A DNA stretch of 64,000 bases from Myxococcales bacterium (GTDB lineage: Bacteria; Myxococcota_A; Polyangia; Nannocystales; Nannocystaceae), in the NCBI GenBank assembly GCA_020633335.1, contig JACKDU010000003.1, positions 763,259 to 827,258 of the forward strand. Reading direction: 5' to 3'. Below are positions 1 through 8,752 of this stretch, piece after piece. Position 1 is the stretch's first letter. Every line of letters starts with the position of its first letter. The notes below the pieces were generated by a model. The model did not search any database and was not told where the DNA came from. It worked only from the letters and a program-made list of their open reading frames with translations. The position numbers and the translations under genes were made by a program.

Positions 1-63
1 GTCAACCCCGACGCCGAGGGGGCTCAGGACTCCGAGACCGGTGACGGCGACTCTGCGCGGCAC
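1..63 (-). CDS. fabF: Beta-ketoacyl-ACP synthase II, N-terminus only (runs off left edge)
   Basis: First 21 codons of the condensing enzyme that elongates acyl-ACP with malonyl-ACP in type II fatty acid synthesis. Reading leftward from a GTG at 63-61, the frame gives M-P-R-R-V-A-V-T-G-L-G-V-L-S-P-L-G-V-G, the invariant first strand and glycine turn of KAS I/II enzymes. The catalytic Cys-His-His residues lie outside the window. A GGTGA stretch seven bases upstream can serve as ribosome binding site, and the start lies seven bases after the acpP stop. The acpP-fabF order is classical, which supports the call although the fragment is very short. Confidence 0.85.
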   Translation of the reverse strand, partial: MPRRVAVTGLGVLSPLGVGVD

Positions 64-70
64 GGCGTGA

Positions 71-316
71 TCACCCGCGGGAGCGATCGCTGATGTACTT
101 GATGGCGTCGCCGACGGTGCGGATCTGATCGACCTCGTCGTCGGGGATCTTGATGTCGAAGTTCTCCTCGAGGGCGAGCACGAGCTCGACGATCGCCAGC
201 GAGTCGGCGCCGAGATCCTCGGTGAAGCTCTTGGAGGCGTCGACGTCCTCAGCGCCGACGTCGAGCTGGTCGCAGATGATCTCACGGATCTTGGTTTCGA
301 TTTCGGAAGCGGACAT
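71..316 (-). CDS. acpP: Acyl carrier protein
   Basis: The 81-residue acidic carrier that holds growing acyl chains on a 4'-phosphopantetheine arm. The attachment motif Asp-Ser-Leu is at residues 38-40 (Ser39), within GADSLAIVEL, and length and acidity match the family. The ATG at 316 is chosen because AGGAG lies about eight bases upstream and the family N-terminus begins here; the frame stays open further upstream but that part is composition-driven and unlike ACP. It lies 82 bp downstream of fabG and just upstream of fabF, in the same direction, so it is probably cotranscribed or has its own promoter in the fabG-acpP gap. Confidence 0.97.
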   Translation of the reverse strand: MSASEIETKIREIICDQLDVGAEDVDASKSFTEDLGADSLAIVELVLALEENFDIKIPDDEVDQIRTVGDAIKYISDRSRG

Positions 317-398
317 TGGCTCTTCTCCTCTACGACTTGCTGTTGTGTGAAGGCGTGAAGCGTGGCTCGGGGGGCGGCGGGCGGTACGTCGACCGGAG

Positions 399-1184
399 CT
401 AGATGTTGAGGCCGCCGTTGACCCGAAGGACATGTCCCGTGATGTAGGCGGCGGCCGGCGAGGCGAGGAAGGCGACGGCCTCCGCGACCTCCTCCGGCCG
501 ACCGATCCGGGAGAGCGGGATCTGCTTGAGGAGCGCGTCGCGGGCGGCCTCGCCGAGCGCGGCGTCGGTCATGTCGGTCTCGATGAAGCCGGGGGTGATC
601 GCGTTGACGGTCACCCCGCGCGGCGCGAGCTCGCGGGCGAGCGACTTGGTGAGGCCGATGAGGCCGGCCTTCGAGGCGGCGTACATCGCCTGGCCGGCGT
701 TGCCCTGCTCGCCGACGACCGACGAGATGTTGATGATCCGGCCGGCGCTGCGGGCCTTGAGGAGGTGGCGGGAGGCGGCCTTGGAGCAGGCGAAGGCGCC
801 CTCGAGGTTGACCGCGAGGATCCGCCGGAGGTCGTCCATGCTCGCCCGCAGGAGGAGCGCGTCGATCGAGATCCCGGCGTTGTTGACCAGGACGTGGAGG
901 CCGCCGAGCGCCTTGGTGACCGTAGCTAGGCCGGCGTCGACGGCCGCCGGATCGGCGACGTCGAAGCCGACCGTGATCGCCTTGCCGCCGGCGCCCTCGA
1001 TCGCCTCGGCGACCTCGCGGGCGGCGGCCTCGTTGCTCGCGTAGTTGATCGCGACGGCGGCGCCGCGGGCCGCGAGGGTCACGGCGATCGCCTTGCCGAT
1101 GCCACGCGAGCCGCCGGTGACCAGCGCGATCTTGCCGGAGAGGTCCCAGGAGGGGGGCGTCGTGCTCTGCGAGGGGGCGCTCAC
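399..1184 (-). CDS. fabG: 3-oxoacyl-ACP reductase
   Basis: NADPH-dependent reductase of the first reductive step of fatty acid elongation, a cytoplasmic short-chain dehydrogenase/reductase. The 261-residue protein has the nucleotide-binding motif TGGSRGIG at residues 23-30, NNAG at 101-104, and the catalytic Ser154 or 155, Tyr168 and Lys172 (pattern YAASK). The C-terminus TGHVLRVNGGLNI is FabG-typical. It starts with GTG whose first bases overlap the fabD stop codon (GTGA), implying translational coupling. It is about 13 residues longer at the N-terminus than usual FabG. Many SDRs look alike, but the position between fabD and acpP makes FabG secure. Confidence 0.96.
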   Translation of the reverse strand: MSAPSQSTTPPSWDLSGKIALVTGGSRGIGKAIAVTLAARGAAVAINYASNEAAAREVAEAIEGAGGKAITVGFDVADPAAVDAGLATVTKALGGLHVLVNNAGISIDALLLRASMDDLRRILAVNLEGAFACSKAASRHLLKARSAGRIINISSVVGEQGNAGQAMYAASKAGLIGLTKSLARELAPRGVTVNAITPGFIETDMTDAALGEAARDALLKQIPLSRIGRPEEVAEAVAFLASPAAAYITGHVLRVNGGLNI

Positions 1185-2152
1185 TGAGCCCCGTCCTTTA
1201 GCACATCGATGTCACGGGGGGAACCTAGCGGGGTGGTCGTGAGGTTGCGATCGATCCGCTTGTTGAGGCCCGCGAGCACGCGACCGTGACCGACCTCGTA
1301 CACCCGCTGCACACCCATGTGCACCGCCTTGCGCACTGACGCCTCCCAGCGAACACGCTCGGTGACCTGTCGCACGAGCAACGCACGCACGCGCTCGTGA
1401 TCGAGGTTGGGCTCGGCGTCGACGTTGGTGATCACGGGGATTCGCAGCGGGCGGATGGTCAGCTCCGCGAGGGCCGCGTCGAGCCGCTCGGCCGCCGGCT
1501 TCATCAGCGCGCAATGGAAGGGCGCGGACACCTTAAGTGGGATCGCTCGACCGCCGGCGGCGGCGGCTCGCTCGCTCAGGCGCTCGACCGCCCCCGCGTG
1601 GCCAGCGACGACGATCTGTCCGCCGCCGTTCTCGTTGGCGGGGCTCACGACCTCGCCGGGGATCTCGGCGCTGACCTCTGCGCAGAGGGCCTCGAGGCGC
1701 TCGGGGTCGAGGCGGAGGATCGCCGCCATCGCGCCGACGCCGGCGGGCACCGCCGCCTGCATCGCCTCGCCGCGGAGGCGGACCAGGCGGACCGCGTCGG
1801 CGAAGGCGAGCGCGCCGGCGGCGACCAGCGCCGAGAGCTCGCCGAGGGAGTGACCGAAGCAGAGCGCCGCGCCGTCGACGAAGGCGTCGCCGAGCTCGCT
1901 GCGCGCGGCCGCGAGGGCGGCGATCGAGCAGGTGAGGATCGCCGGCTGGGTGTTGGCGGTGAGGGCGAGCTCGTCCGCGTCGCCGGCGAAGCAGAGCGCC
2001 GAGAGGGCGAAGCCGAGGGCATCGTCGGCCTCGTCGAAGACCGCGCGGGCGGCGGGGAAACGCTCGCTGAGATCTTTGCCCATGCCGATCTCCTGGCTCC
2101 CCTGACCGGGGAAGACGAAGCCGTAGGGGGCGCTCTCGCTTGGCGTGCTCAT
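1181..2152 (-). CDS. fabD: Malonyl-CoA:ACP transacylase
   Basis: Transfers malonyl from CoA to ACP to supply the elongation cycle. The 323-residue protein opens with the FVFPGQGSQ signature and carries the nucleophile motif GHSLG (Ser102) and the downstream PFHCALM histidine, all typical of the family. The ATG at 2152 overlaps the plsX stop (ATGA); the frame is open upstream but that part is plsX read in another frame. The 3' end overlaps the fabG start by four bases. Length is normal for FabD (about 310 residues). Confidence 0.97.
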   Translation of the reverse strand: MSTPSESAPYGFVFPGQGSQEIGMGKDLSERFPAARAVFDEADDALGFALSALCFAGDADELALTANTQPAILTCSIAALAAARSELGDAFVDGAALCFGHSLGELSALVAAGALAFADAVRLVRLRGEAMQAAVPAGVGAMAAILRLDPERLEALCAEVSAEIPGEVVSPANENGGGQIVVAGHAGAVERLSERAAAAGGRAIPLKVSAPFHCALMKPAAERLDAALAELTIRPLRIPVITNVDAEPNLDHERVRALLVRQVTERVRWEASVRKAVHMGVQRVYEVGHGRVLAGLNKRIDRNLTTTPLGSPRDIDVLKDGAQ

Positions 2153-3309
2153 GTCGATTCTCCTGCTCCTTGGCCGCTGGGGGCGTCGTCGGTCTTGCCG
2201 GGGGTCGCGCTCGCGTCGGCACCACTCGCGTCGATCTTGGCCGCGTCGATCTTGGCCGCGTCGGCCTTGGCCGCGTCGGCCTTGGCCGCGGCGAAGAGCT
2301 CGCGGTGGGCGCGGACGGCCTCCCGGAGGCCCGGCGTGAGGTCGCGGTCGACGTAGCTCGCGGCGACGTCGATCGCCGAGACCAGCGCCCGCGGGGTCGA
2401 TCCTCCGTGGCAGATGATCGCGATCCCGTCGACCCCCAGGAGGGGCGCGCCGCCGTAGTTGTCGGGGTCCATCCGCCGCTTGATCGCGCTCAGGGAGGGG
2501 CGCATCAGGAGGGCGCCGAGCTGGCTGAGGCGCCGCCCCTCGACCTCCTGACGGACGATGCCGATCAGCGCGCGGGCGGTCGCCTCGATCGCCTTGAGGG
2601 CGATGTTGCCGGTGAAGCCGTCGGTGACGACGACGTCGAGCTCGCCGCTGAAGAGATCCGATCCCTCGACGTAGCCGCGGTAGGTGAACGCCGGGCTCGG
2701 GTGATCGCGGAGGAGGCGGTGGGCGGCCCGGGTGAGCTCGGTGCCCTTGCCCTCCTCGGCGCCGTTCGCCAGGATGCCGACCACCGGCGAGCTCCGGCCG
2801 TTGGTGACCGCCGCGAAGGTCGCGCCCATGACCGCGAATTGGACGAGGTTGAGGGGCCGGCACTCGACGTTGGCGCCCATGTCGAGGAGGACGCAGGCGC
2901 CATCGGGGCCGGGGATCGACGAGACGATCGCCGGGCGATCGACCCCCTTGATCCGGCCGAACTTGAAGAGGCCGCAGGCGAGCATCGCCCCCGAGTTGCC
3001 GGCCGAGACCACCGCCGCCGCCTCGCCGCGGCGGACGAGCTCGAAGCAGGTCGGCATCGACGCGTCAGGCTTCGCCCGGATCGCCTTCCCCGGGCTGTCC
3101 TCCATCGTGATCACCGCCGGGGCGTGGCGGATCTCGAGGGGGAGGGCGCTCAGGTTGTCGAAGCGGGCGAGCCCGCGGTGGAGGCGGGCCTCGTCACCGA
3201 CGAGGAGGATGCGGTGACCCGCGCGCGCGGCGAGGACGGCCGCCTCGATCTCGACCTCGGGGCACCGATCGGATCCGAAGGCGTCGATGGCGATCGTCCG
3301 CTCAGCCAC
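2149..3309 (-). CDS. plsX: Phosphate acyltransferase PlsX
   Basis: Makes acyl-phosphate from acyl-ACP, feeding PlsY in phospholipid synthesis; a soluble, membrane-associated enzyme. The 386 residues start with the family pattern IAIDAFGSDRCPEVEI (the usual Gly of the DAMGGD motif is altered here) and contain SAGNSGAMLA and TDGFTGNIALK, both PlsX hallmarks. The last 45 or so residues are extra: Ala-Ala-Lys-(Ala/Ile)-Asp repeats encoded by 15-bp DNA repeats, then a Ser/Gly/Ala tail. It sits between rpmF and fabD in the usual yceD-rpmF-plsX-fabD order and overlaps fabD by four bases. Confidence 0.95.
   Translation of the reverse strand: MAERTIAIDAFGSDRCPEVEIEAAVLAARAGHRILLVGDEARLHRGLARFDNLSALPLEIRHAPAVITMEDSPGKAIRAKPDASMPTCFELVRRGEAAAVVSAGNSGAMLACGLFKFGRIKGVDRPAIVSSIPGPDGACVLLDMGANVECRPLNLVQFAVMGATFAAVTNGRSSPVVGILANGAEEGKGTELTRAAHRLLRDHPSPAFTYRGYVEGSDLFSGELDVVVTDGFTGNIALKAIEATARALIGIVRQEVEGRRLSQLGALLMRPSLSAIKRRMDPDNYGGAPLLGVDGIAIICHGGSTPRALVSAIDVAASYVDRDLTPGLREAVRAHRELFAAAKADAAKADAAKIDAAKIDASGADASATPGKTDDAPSGQGAGEST
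2228..2291. repeat. 15-bp tandem repeat encoding the PlsX C-terminal tail
   Basis: About four imperfect copies of a 15-base unit (top-strand core CGCGTCGATCTTGGC, with GGCCTTGG variants) encode alternating Asp-Ala-Ala-Lys-Ala/Ile on the minus strand near the 3' end of plsX. The tract is in frame and lies outside the conserved catalytic domain, so it probably grew by replication slippage. Confidence 0.8.
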
Positions 3310-3400
3310 GCTCGCGCTCCAAAAAATTCACCGCCCCGGGGGATCCGGGGCGCATGTGGGGCTGCCTCTACAAGAGGCCTCCAGGGGCCGCGGAGGCGGC

Positions 3401-3586
3401 CTAGTCCTGGGCGATGGCGATGACCTGACGGCCCTTGTAGTGACCGCAGGAGGGGCAGATCCGGTGGGGGAGGACCATCTCCTGGCAGTTGGCGCAGGGG
3501 ATCAGGCCGGGGGCCGTGCGCTTGTCGTGGTTGGCGCGGCGCATGTCACGCCGGGACGGGGATTGCTTCTTCTTGGGGACAGCCAT
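3401..3586 (-). CDS. rpmF: 50S ribosomal protein L32
   Basis: A 61-residue basic protein of the large ribosomal subunit. It begins MAVPKKKQSPSRRDMRR and has a CANC...CPSC zinc-ribbon pair, the form of L32 that keeps all four metal ligands. GGAGG lies six bases before the ATG. It follows the yceD (DUF177) gene and precedes plsX, the nearly universal arrangement. A TACACT element (minus strand, 3607-3612) could be a -10 for a promoter inside the yceD-rpmF gap. Confidence 0.98.
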   Translation of the reverse strand: MAVPKKKQSPSRRDMRRANHDKRTAPGLIPCANCQEMVLPHRICPSCGHYKGRQVIAIAQD

Positions 3587-3683
3587 GGGCCTCCAGTGGG
3601 GGCGGGAGTGTAACGTTTTTTCCCGGACGCCTCGCCTCCAAGGGCGCTCCGAGACCTGAGTTTTCTCAAATATCGGCGCCCGG

Positions 3684-4376
3684 TCACTTGCCGCGGCGCC
3701 GCTTCTCCTTGCCTTGTTCGTCGGGCTCGTCGCTCTGGAGCGCCCGAAGAGCGGCCTTCCAGGGGGAAATCTCGGCCTGCGCGCCGCCTTCGGCGTCCGC
3801 GCCGCGGCCGCCGCAGGCTGGGCAGCCGGGCTCGGCCGCCGAGGGGGGATCGTTGAGGTTGCGTCCGCAGGCGTGACAGAGGCCGCGACAGGCCTCGCCG
3901 CGGCTGCAGAGCACGCGCATCGGGTAGGCGAGGAGCACCTGCTCGGCGATCAGCGGCCGGAGGTCGAGGATGTGGCCGGAGTAGGAGACGATCTCCGGGG
4001 CGTCGAGGTCGATCTCCTCGTCGTCCTCGTCGTCCGCATCCTTCTTCTTGTGGCCGTCCCCGGCGCCCTCGATGCAGTGGGCGCAGAGCTCGGCGCTCGC
4101 CTGGACCGCGGCGGGGGTCAGGCAGCGGGCGCAGGGGACCTCCATCGCCAGGTCGATCCGACCGCGGACGAGGACCGACGCGTCACCGAGGAATTGGAGA
4201 TCGAGGTCGATACGGGCGGGCCGCGTCGCCTTGGCGTCGGTCTCCGCCAGGATCTCGTCGACGCGCTCGACCGGCAGCTCGACCTTGAGGGGGTGCGAGA
4301 GCACCGCCCGCGAGAGCTGGTTGAGGTCGACGACGAGGGGCTCGTCGTCGCTTGGGATCGGCTGGCGGGTGGTCAC
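3684..4376 (-). CDS. yceD: YceD/DUF177 family zinc-binding protein
   Basis: DUF177 proteins are encoded immediately upstream of rpmF in most bacteria and are linked to 23S rRNA maturation. The call rests on position plus the family pattern LVVDLNQLSRAVLSHPLKV near the N-terminus, CARCL in the middle, the Asp-rich stretch DDEDDEEIDL, and the C-terminal CRGLCHACGRNLN and CPACGG cysteine pairs that resemble a zinc ribbon. The GTG at 4376 puts the family N-terminus a few residues in, but no strong ribosome binding site is visible. An ATG at 4472 would add 32 residues and is an alternative. The C-terminus is a basic Lys/Arg tail. Confidence 0.85.
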   Translation of the reverse strand: MTTRQPIPSDDEPLVVDLNQLSRAVLSHPLKVELPVERVDEILAETDAKATRPARIDLDLQFLGDASVLVRGRIDLAMEVPCARCLTPAAVQASAELCAHCIEGAGDGHKKKDADDEDDEEIDLDAPEIVSYSGHILDLRPLIAEQVLLAYPMRVLCSRGEACRGLCHACGRNLNDPPSAAEPGCPACGGRGADAEGGAQAEISPWKAALRALQSDEPDEQGKEKRRRGK

Positions 4377-4460
4377 GGTGAGCTCGAGGTCGACGCCGGG
4401 GTAGGCGAGGGAGGGGTGGTAGCGCCGGCCCCCCGCTCTGTCAATGTCGGTCGCGGGAGG

Positions 4461-4490
4461 TTGACACTGCAAAGCGGGATTGGCTATCCC
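4461..4490 (+). promoter_or_regulatory. Sigma-70-type promoter for the repeat-protein gene
   Basis: A perfect TTGACA -35 (4461-4466) is followed after 18 bases by TATCCC (4485-4490). The GTG start at 4501 is only ten bases beyond the -10, so the transcript would be leaderless or nearly so. Confidence 0.6.
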
Positions 4491-4500
4491 CTCCCGGCCT

Positions 4501-7500
4501 GTGAACGCACCCCATCCTCAAGCGCGCCTGGCCCAGCAGCGAACCGGCGCCCAGGCGACGGATGCGGGGCGATGGATCTGGATGGTGGCGATCCTGGTCG
4601 TCGGCCTGGTGACGCCGACGATCGCCGACGCGGCCCCAGCTCCGACGAAGGCGAAGGAGCCGAAGGCCGACGGCGCCGCGCCGACGACCGGTGACGCGAG
4701 CGACGCGGAGAAGGAAGAGGACGAGGAGGCCGCGGCCGACGACGAGGGCGACGCGTCTGGATCGGCGTCTGGGTCCGCGGCCGCAGCGGCGGCGCCGAGC
4801 GGCGGCGCGACCGGCGGGCTCCGTCCGGGGCTCCGCCTGACGCCGCCGGCGATCGCCACGCCGAGTGAAGCCGAGCCCGAGAGCGAGGACGAGGCGGCCG
4901 AGGAGCCGAGCGCGGCGGTCCGCGCCGACGCCGATGACGCCTCCGCCGCGATCGCCGGTCCGGGCGCGCCCAAGCTCGAGTCGCCGAAGCTCACGCCGCC
5001 CTCGTTGATCAAGAAGCGGAGCGTCCCGCCCTTCTGGATCGATCGGCAATACGACACCCACCGGACGCGCGCGCTCACCCTGCCGCCGCTCTTCGTCCAC
5101 CGCAAGGGCAGCGCCGAGCACCCCGAGAAGCTCTTCCACGCCGACCTCAGCCTGACCTTCGGCTGGTACTCGCAGAAGAGCGGCCGTCGCCGCTGGCTCT
5201 CACCGCTCGGGCTCTTCTTCGGATCCTACTCCGAGCGGACCACCGCCTGGGGCGCGGGCGCCCTGCTCATGGGCTACAAGCGGACCGGCGAGCAGTTCAA
5301 CTTCGGCCAGTTCCCGCTGGTCTGGTGGTGGGGCAACAAGCACGTCCGCAACCTCGTCGTCCTCCCGGTCCACTACCACCAGAAGACGCCCGAGGGGCGC
5401 CAGGGGATGAGCGGCCTCCTCTTCTGGTACGGCAAGAAGCACCTCGACGACGACGATCCAAACAACGACGTCCGCTACTTCGTGGGAGCGCCGCTCTTCG
5501 TCCGCGCCCAGAAGGGCGTGAAGCGGGTCGATGTCGGCGTGCCGCTCTACATCGCCGGCGAGGACAAGCTCAAGGGCACCCGGCACCGCACGCTCTTCCC
5601 CTTCTTCCACTGGCAGTCGAGCGAGTTCGGCAACCGCCGCGAGCTCTGGACGCCGCTCTACGTCCAGCGCAGCGATCGCGCGCGCGGCCGCAAGAGCTGG
5701 GTGCTGCCGCCGCTCCTCACCTTCTCAAAGCGGACGCCGACGCGCTCGCTCTTCTCGGCGACGCCGCTCCTCTGGCGGGCCGAGGATCGGGTCAAGGGGA
5801 GCCAGACGTGGGTCCTCGGGCCGTGGGTCTCGTACGCCGATCCGCTCCAGAAGAACAACGTCCTCGCGCCCTTCTGGTGGTCGTTCAAGGATCGTCAGCG
5901 GCAGGTCTCGACCAGCATCCTCCTGCCCCTGGCGATCGCCCGGAAGAGCCCGGACGAGACCGCGGTCTACACCCTCCTCGGCGGCGGCGTGCGCTCGAAG
6001 AAGGGCGGCTTCGGCGTCACCCTGCCGCCGCTCTTCACGTCGATCCGGCAGCGGCCCGGCGGCAAGAGCCACCAGGTTGTCACGCCGCTCTTCTGGCACC
6101 TCAAGGATCCGAAGGGGGCCGACGGCAAGGGGACCGATCGCTGGATCATCCCGCCGCTCGCCTACCACACCCGGGTCGGCGAGCGCCGGCGCCTCGGCCT
6201 CCTGCCGCTCCTCACCTTCACCGGCCGCGAGGGGACGCGCTCGCACCAGGTGGTGACGCCGCTCTTCTGGCACTTCCGCGATCGCGATCCCGCGTTGATG
6301 CGCGACACCTTCGTCGCCGGTCCGCTCTACGTCCAGCGCGACAAGCTCGGCTGGGCCGCCGGCCTGCCGCCGCTGGTGGTCGCCGGGTCGAACCCGCGCC
6401 AGCGCTACACCGTGATCCCGCCGCTCCTCTTCGGCGACGTCCGCGACCTCAAAGAGGGGACGCGGCGGACGATCTCGCCGCTCTTCGTCCGCACCACCGG
6501 CCCCGGCGGCGCCCGGACGATCGGCGCGGCGGCGATCGCCTGGGACGTCAAGCGGCCCGGCGAGCGCCACTCGGTCCTCTTCCCGCTCTACTACCGCAGG
6601 CAGATCGGCGACAAGGCGCTGACGATCACCCCGCTGGGCGGCGGGCGTCGGACCAAGGAGGGCCGCACCTGGGTCTACGGCCCGGTCTACGGCCGCCGCG
6701 TGGGCGAGGCGAAGGGCTTCGGGATCCTCCCGCTGATGGTCCGCGACGTCCGACCGACCGAGGGCGGGCTCGCCAAGCACACGGTGGTCTTCCCGCTCTA
6801 CATCGGTCGGCGGACCCCGAGCGACGATCTCGACATGGTGACGCCGCTCTTCTGGCGGACCCGGGTCGGCGGCGAGAAGCCGCGGCGCAACCTCGCGCTG
6901 GTGCCCTTCTACTTCCGCCAGCGGCAGCCCCACGGCGTCGACGTCGACGCCGGCTTGCCCTTCTTCTACAGCCGCGATCGCGAGCGCAGCACCCACACCC
7001 TGGTGGTCGGCCCGGGCTTCCACCGCCTGAGCCGGACCTCGCTCAACGCCGGCATCGTCCCGATCTACTGGTGGCGCGACAGCGCCGAGCGCCGGCGCCT
7101 GATCTCGCTGCCGATCATCTACCACACGCTCGACAAGTCGAGCGGCGCGCGGACGACGATCGCCGTGCCGCTCTGGTACGACATCAAGCGGGCGAACGGC
7201 TCGCGGATCTGGGTCGCGTTCCCCTTCGCGGTCGGCAACAAGCGCCTCTACAACTTCACCCGCGTGGGCCTGGTCCCGCCGGGCTACATCGACCTCTTCC
7301 GGGTCGGCAAGAACCACCGCTTCTCGGGCTTCGTCCCGCTCTACTTCCGCTACCAGAAGTGCGGGTTCCGCGAGGAGGACGACCCCTCCTGCCGCTACAC
7401 GCTCCACGGCTCCTACCCGCTCTTCATGTACGGGAAGGACGGGCAGGGGCGGGTCACCCACTCCTTCCTCTCGCTCTACTACTTCGACCGCGACAAGCGG

Positions 7501-8622
7501 GGGACGACGCTCTTTACGCCGCTCGGCGGCGCGCGGGTGCGGCCGGGCGAGGAGCTCACCTGGTACGCCGGGATCGTCGGCCGCGGGGTCACGCGCACCC
7601 GCGAGACCACCGTCGTCTTCCCGCTCTTCTGGGATCGCAAGCACCGCCTCAAGAAGAAGCGGACGACCCTGGTGGTCCCGCCGCTCTACATCGGCCAGCG
7701 CGAGGAGGACTCGAAGTGGTTCGAGACCGGCCTCCTCTTCTGGCACTTCCGGCGGCCGCACAAGGTCTCGACGGCCGTGCTCCCGCCGCTCTTCTACATC
7801 AGCGAGTCCTACGCCGAGCGCCGGCTCTCGTGGCTCCTGCCCTTCTACTTCCGCGACAACTACATGGGGAAGGACAAGACCTTCACGTCGGTCTTCCCCG
7901 GCCTCTACTTCCAGCGGCGCAAGGGCCAGGATCTCGACGTCGTCCAGTTCCCGCTGATCTGGCACATCGAGCGCGGCAAGAACCAGGGGACCGTCGGCGC
8001 CTTCCTCTGGTGGGACATCCGGGTGCGGAACACGACGACCCAGGTGATCCCGGGCGTCTTCCTCCGCCGGGTCAACCGCAAGGGCCAGGAGCTCGGCGTC
8101 GTCCTCCCGGGGCTCGCGTGGTGGACCCGCGACAACGATCCGAAGACGCCGGGCGTCCACTGGCGCGCGCTCCTCGGGGCGATCGGCGGCGGCAACGACG
8201 AGAACGGGCGCTACTTCTCGCTCTTCGGCGGCAAGATCAAGCTCAAGCCGAAGCCGGTGTGGACGCCGAAGGGGAAGGAGCGCCGCGAGGCCCGGAAGAA
8301 GGCGCGCGAGGAGAAGCGCCGCCGTCGCGCAGGCGGGGCCGCGGCCCCGGCGAAGGCGGCCACGGCTCCGGCTGTGACGCCGCCGGCGAGCGCTCCGGCG
8401 AAGGCCGCTCCGGCCTCGACGACCCCGACGAAGGCCGCACCCGCGATGGCGTCGCCGACGACCGCCGCGCCAACGACGACGACCCCCGCCAAGGCGAGCG
8501 GGGCGAGCGGCACGGCGCCGGCCCCGGGGACCACCACGCCCAGCGCGGGCGCGCCGCGCATGGGCGCGGTCGGCAGCGGCGGCGTCGGCACGACGACCAA
8601 GCCGCCGGGTCGCCGCCCCTGA
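4501..8622 (+). CDS. Large exported protein of about 55 short beta-strand-like repeats, function unknown
   Basis: I do not recognise this 1373-residue protein. Residues about 25-47 form a signal peptide (WIWMVAILVVGLVTPTIADA then Ala-Pro), so it is exported. Residues about 48-170 are Ala/Glu/Asp-rich. From about 180 to 1240 it consists of roughly 55 consecutive degenerate units of 16-22 residues: a hydrophobic strand with central Pro and aromatics (examples VVTPLFWHLKD at nt 6076, VVTPLFWHFRD at 6250, LPPLF, FPLYYRR), then a charged, turn-like Arg/Lys/Asp/Gly segment. The C-terminus is Arg/Lys-rich, then an Ala/Pro/Thr tail. The pattern suggests a giant beta structure (solenoid or barrel) at the cell surface; that is inference. 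The start is GTG 4501 because it follows the promoter and precedes the signal peptide; TTG 4480 is less likely. It appears to be a single-gene unit. Confidence 0.85.
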   Translation: MNAPHPQARLAQQRTGAQATDAGRWIWMVAILVVGLVTPTIADAAPAPTKAKEPKADGAAPTTGDASDAEKEEDEEAAADDEGDASGSASGSAAAAAAPSGGATGGLRPGLRLTPPAIATPSEAEPESEDEAAEEPSAAVRADADDASAAIAGPGAPKLESPKLTPPSLIKKRSVPPFWIDRQYDTHRTRALTLPPLFVHRKGSAEHPEKLFHADLSLTFGWYSQKSGRRRWLSPLGLFFGSYSERTTAWGAGALLMGYKRTGEQFNFGQFPLVWWWGNKHVRNLVVLPVHYHQKTPEGRQGMSGLLFWYGKKHLDDDDPNNDVRYFVGAPLFVRAQKGVKRVDVGVPLYIAGEDKLKGTRHRTLFPFFHWQSSEFGNRRELWTPLYVQRSDRARGRKSWVLPPLLTFSKRTPTRSLFSATPLLWRAEDRVKGSQTWVLGPWVSYADPLQKNNVLAPFWWSFKDRQRQVSTSILLPLAIARKSPDETAVYTLLGGGVRSKKGGFGVTLPPLFTSIRQRPGGKSHQVVTPLFWHLKDPKGADGKGTDRWIIPPLAYHTRVGERRRLGLLPLLTFTGREGTRSHQVVTPLFWHFRDRDPALMRDTFVAGPLYVQRDKLGWAAGLPPLVVAGSNPRQRYTVIPPLLFGDVRDLKEGTRRTISPLFVRTTGPGGARTIGAAAIAWDVKRPGERHSVLFPLYYRRQIGDKALTITPLGGGRRTKEGRTWVYGPVYGRRVGEAKGFGILPLMVRDVRPTEGGLAKHTVVFPLYIGRRTPSDDLDMVTPLFWRTRVGGEKPRRNLALVPFYFRQRQPHGVDVDAGLPFFYSRDRERSTHTLVVGPGFHRLSRTSLNAGIVPIYWWRDSAERRRLISLPIIYHTLDKSSGARTTIAVPLWYDIKRANGSRIWVAFPFAVGNKRLYNFTRVGLVPPGYIDLFRVGKNHRFSGFVPLYFRYQKCGFREEDDPSCRYTLHGSYPLFMYGKDGQGRVTHSFLSLYYFDRDKRGTTLFTPLGGARVRPGEELTWYAGIVGRGVTRTRETTVVFPLFWDRKHRLKKKRTTLVVPPLYIGQREEDSKWFETGLLFWHFRRPHKVSTAVLPPLFYISESYAERRLSWLLPFYFRDNYMGKDKTFTSVFPGLYFQRRKGQDLDVVQFPLIWHIERGKNQGTVGAFLWWDIRVRNTTTQVIPGVFLRRVNRKGQELGVVLPGLAWWTRDNDPKTPGVHWRALLGAIGGGNDENGRYFSLFGGKIKLKPKPVWTPKGKERREARKKAREEKRRRRAGGAAAPAKAATAPAVTPPASAPAKAAPASTTPTKAAPAMASPTTAAPTTTTPAKASGASGTAPAPGTTTPSAGAPRMGAVGSGGVGTTTKPPGRRP

Positions 8623-8752
8623 GCGCACGGACGCCGCTCTGCGGGGCCGCGACGCCCGCGCGGGGCGGTCGCTAGCTCACGCGGGCGAGCGCCTGTGGGG
8701 CGCTCCAGGGGCCCTGGGGAGATCGCCGCAATTGTGTGATAAAGCCCCCCGC

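Noticed and set aside
71..3309. fabH within the fatty acid operon
   Set aside because: In many genomes fabH lies between plsX and fabD; here those genes overlap by four bases, so fabH must be elsewhere or absent. No trace found.
5725..8628. 967-codon open frame on the minus strand opposite the repeat-protein gene
   Set aside because: It is the GC-rich antisense shadow of the plus-strand gene; its translation is Asp/Arg/Val/Glu-rich without domains, signal peptide or ribosome site.
8623..8752. FMN riboswitch upstream of ribE
   Set aside because: No RFN-type conserved helices are visible, the gap is short, and a -10-like element sits nine bases before the ATG.
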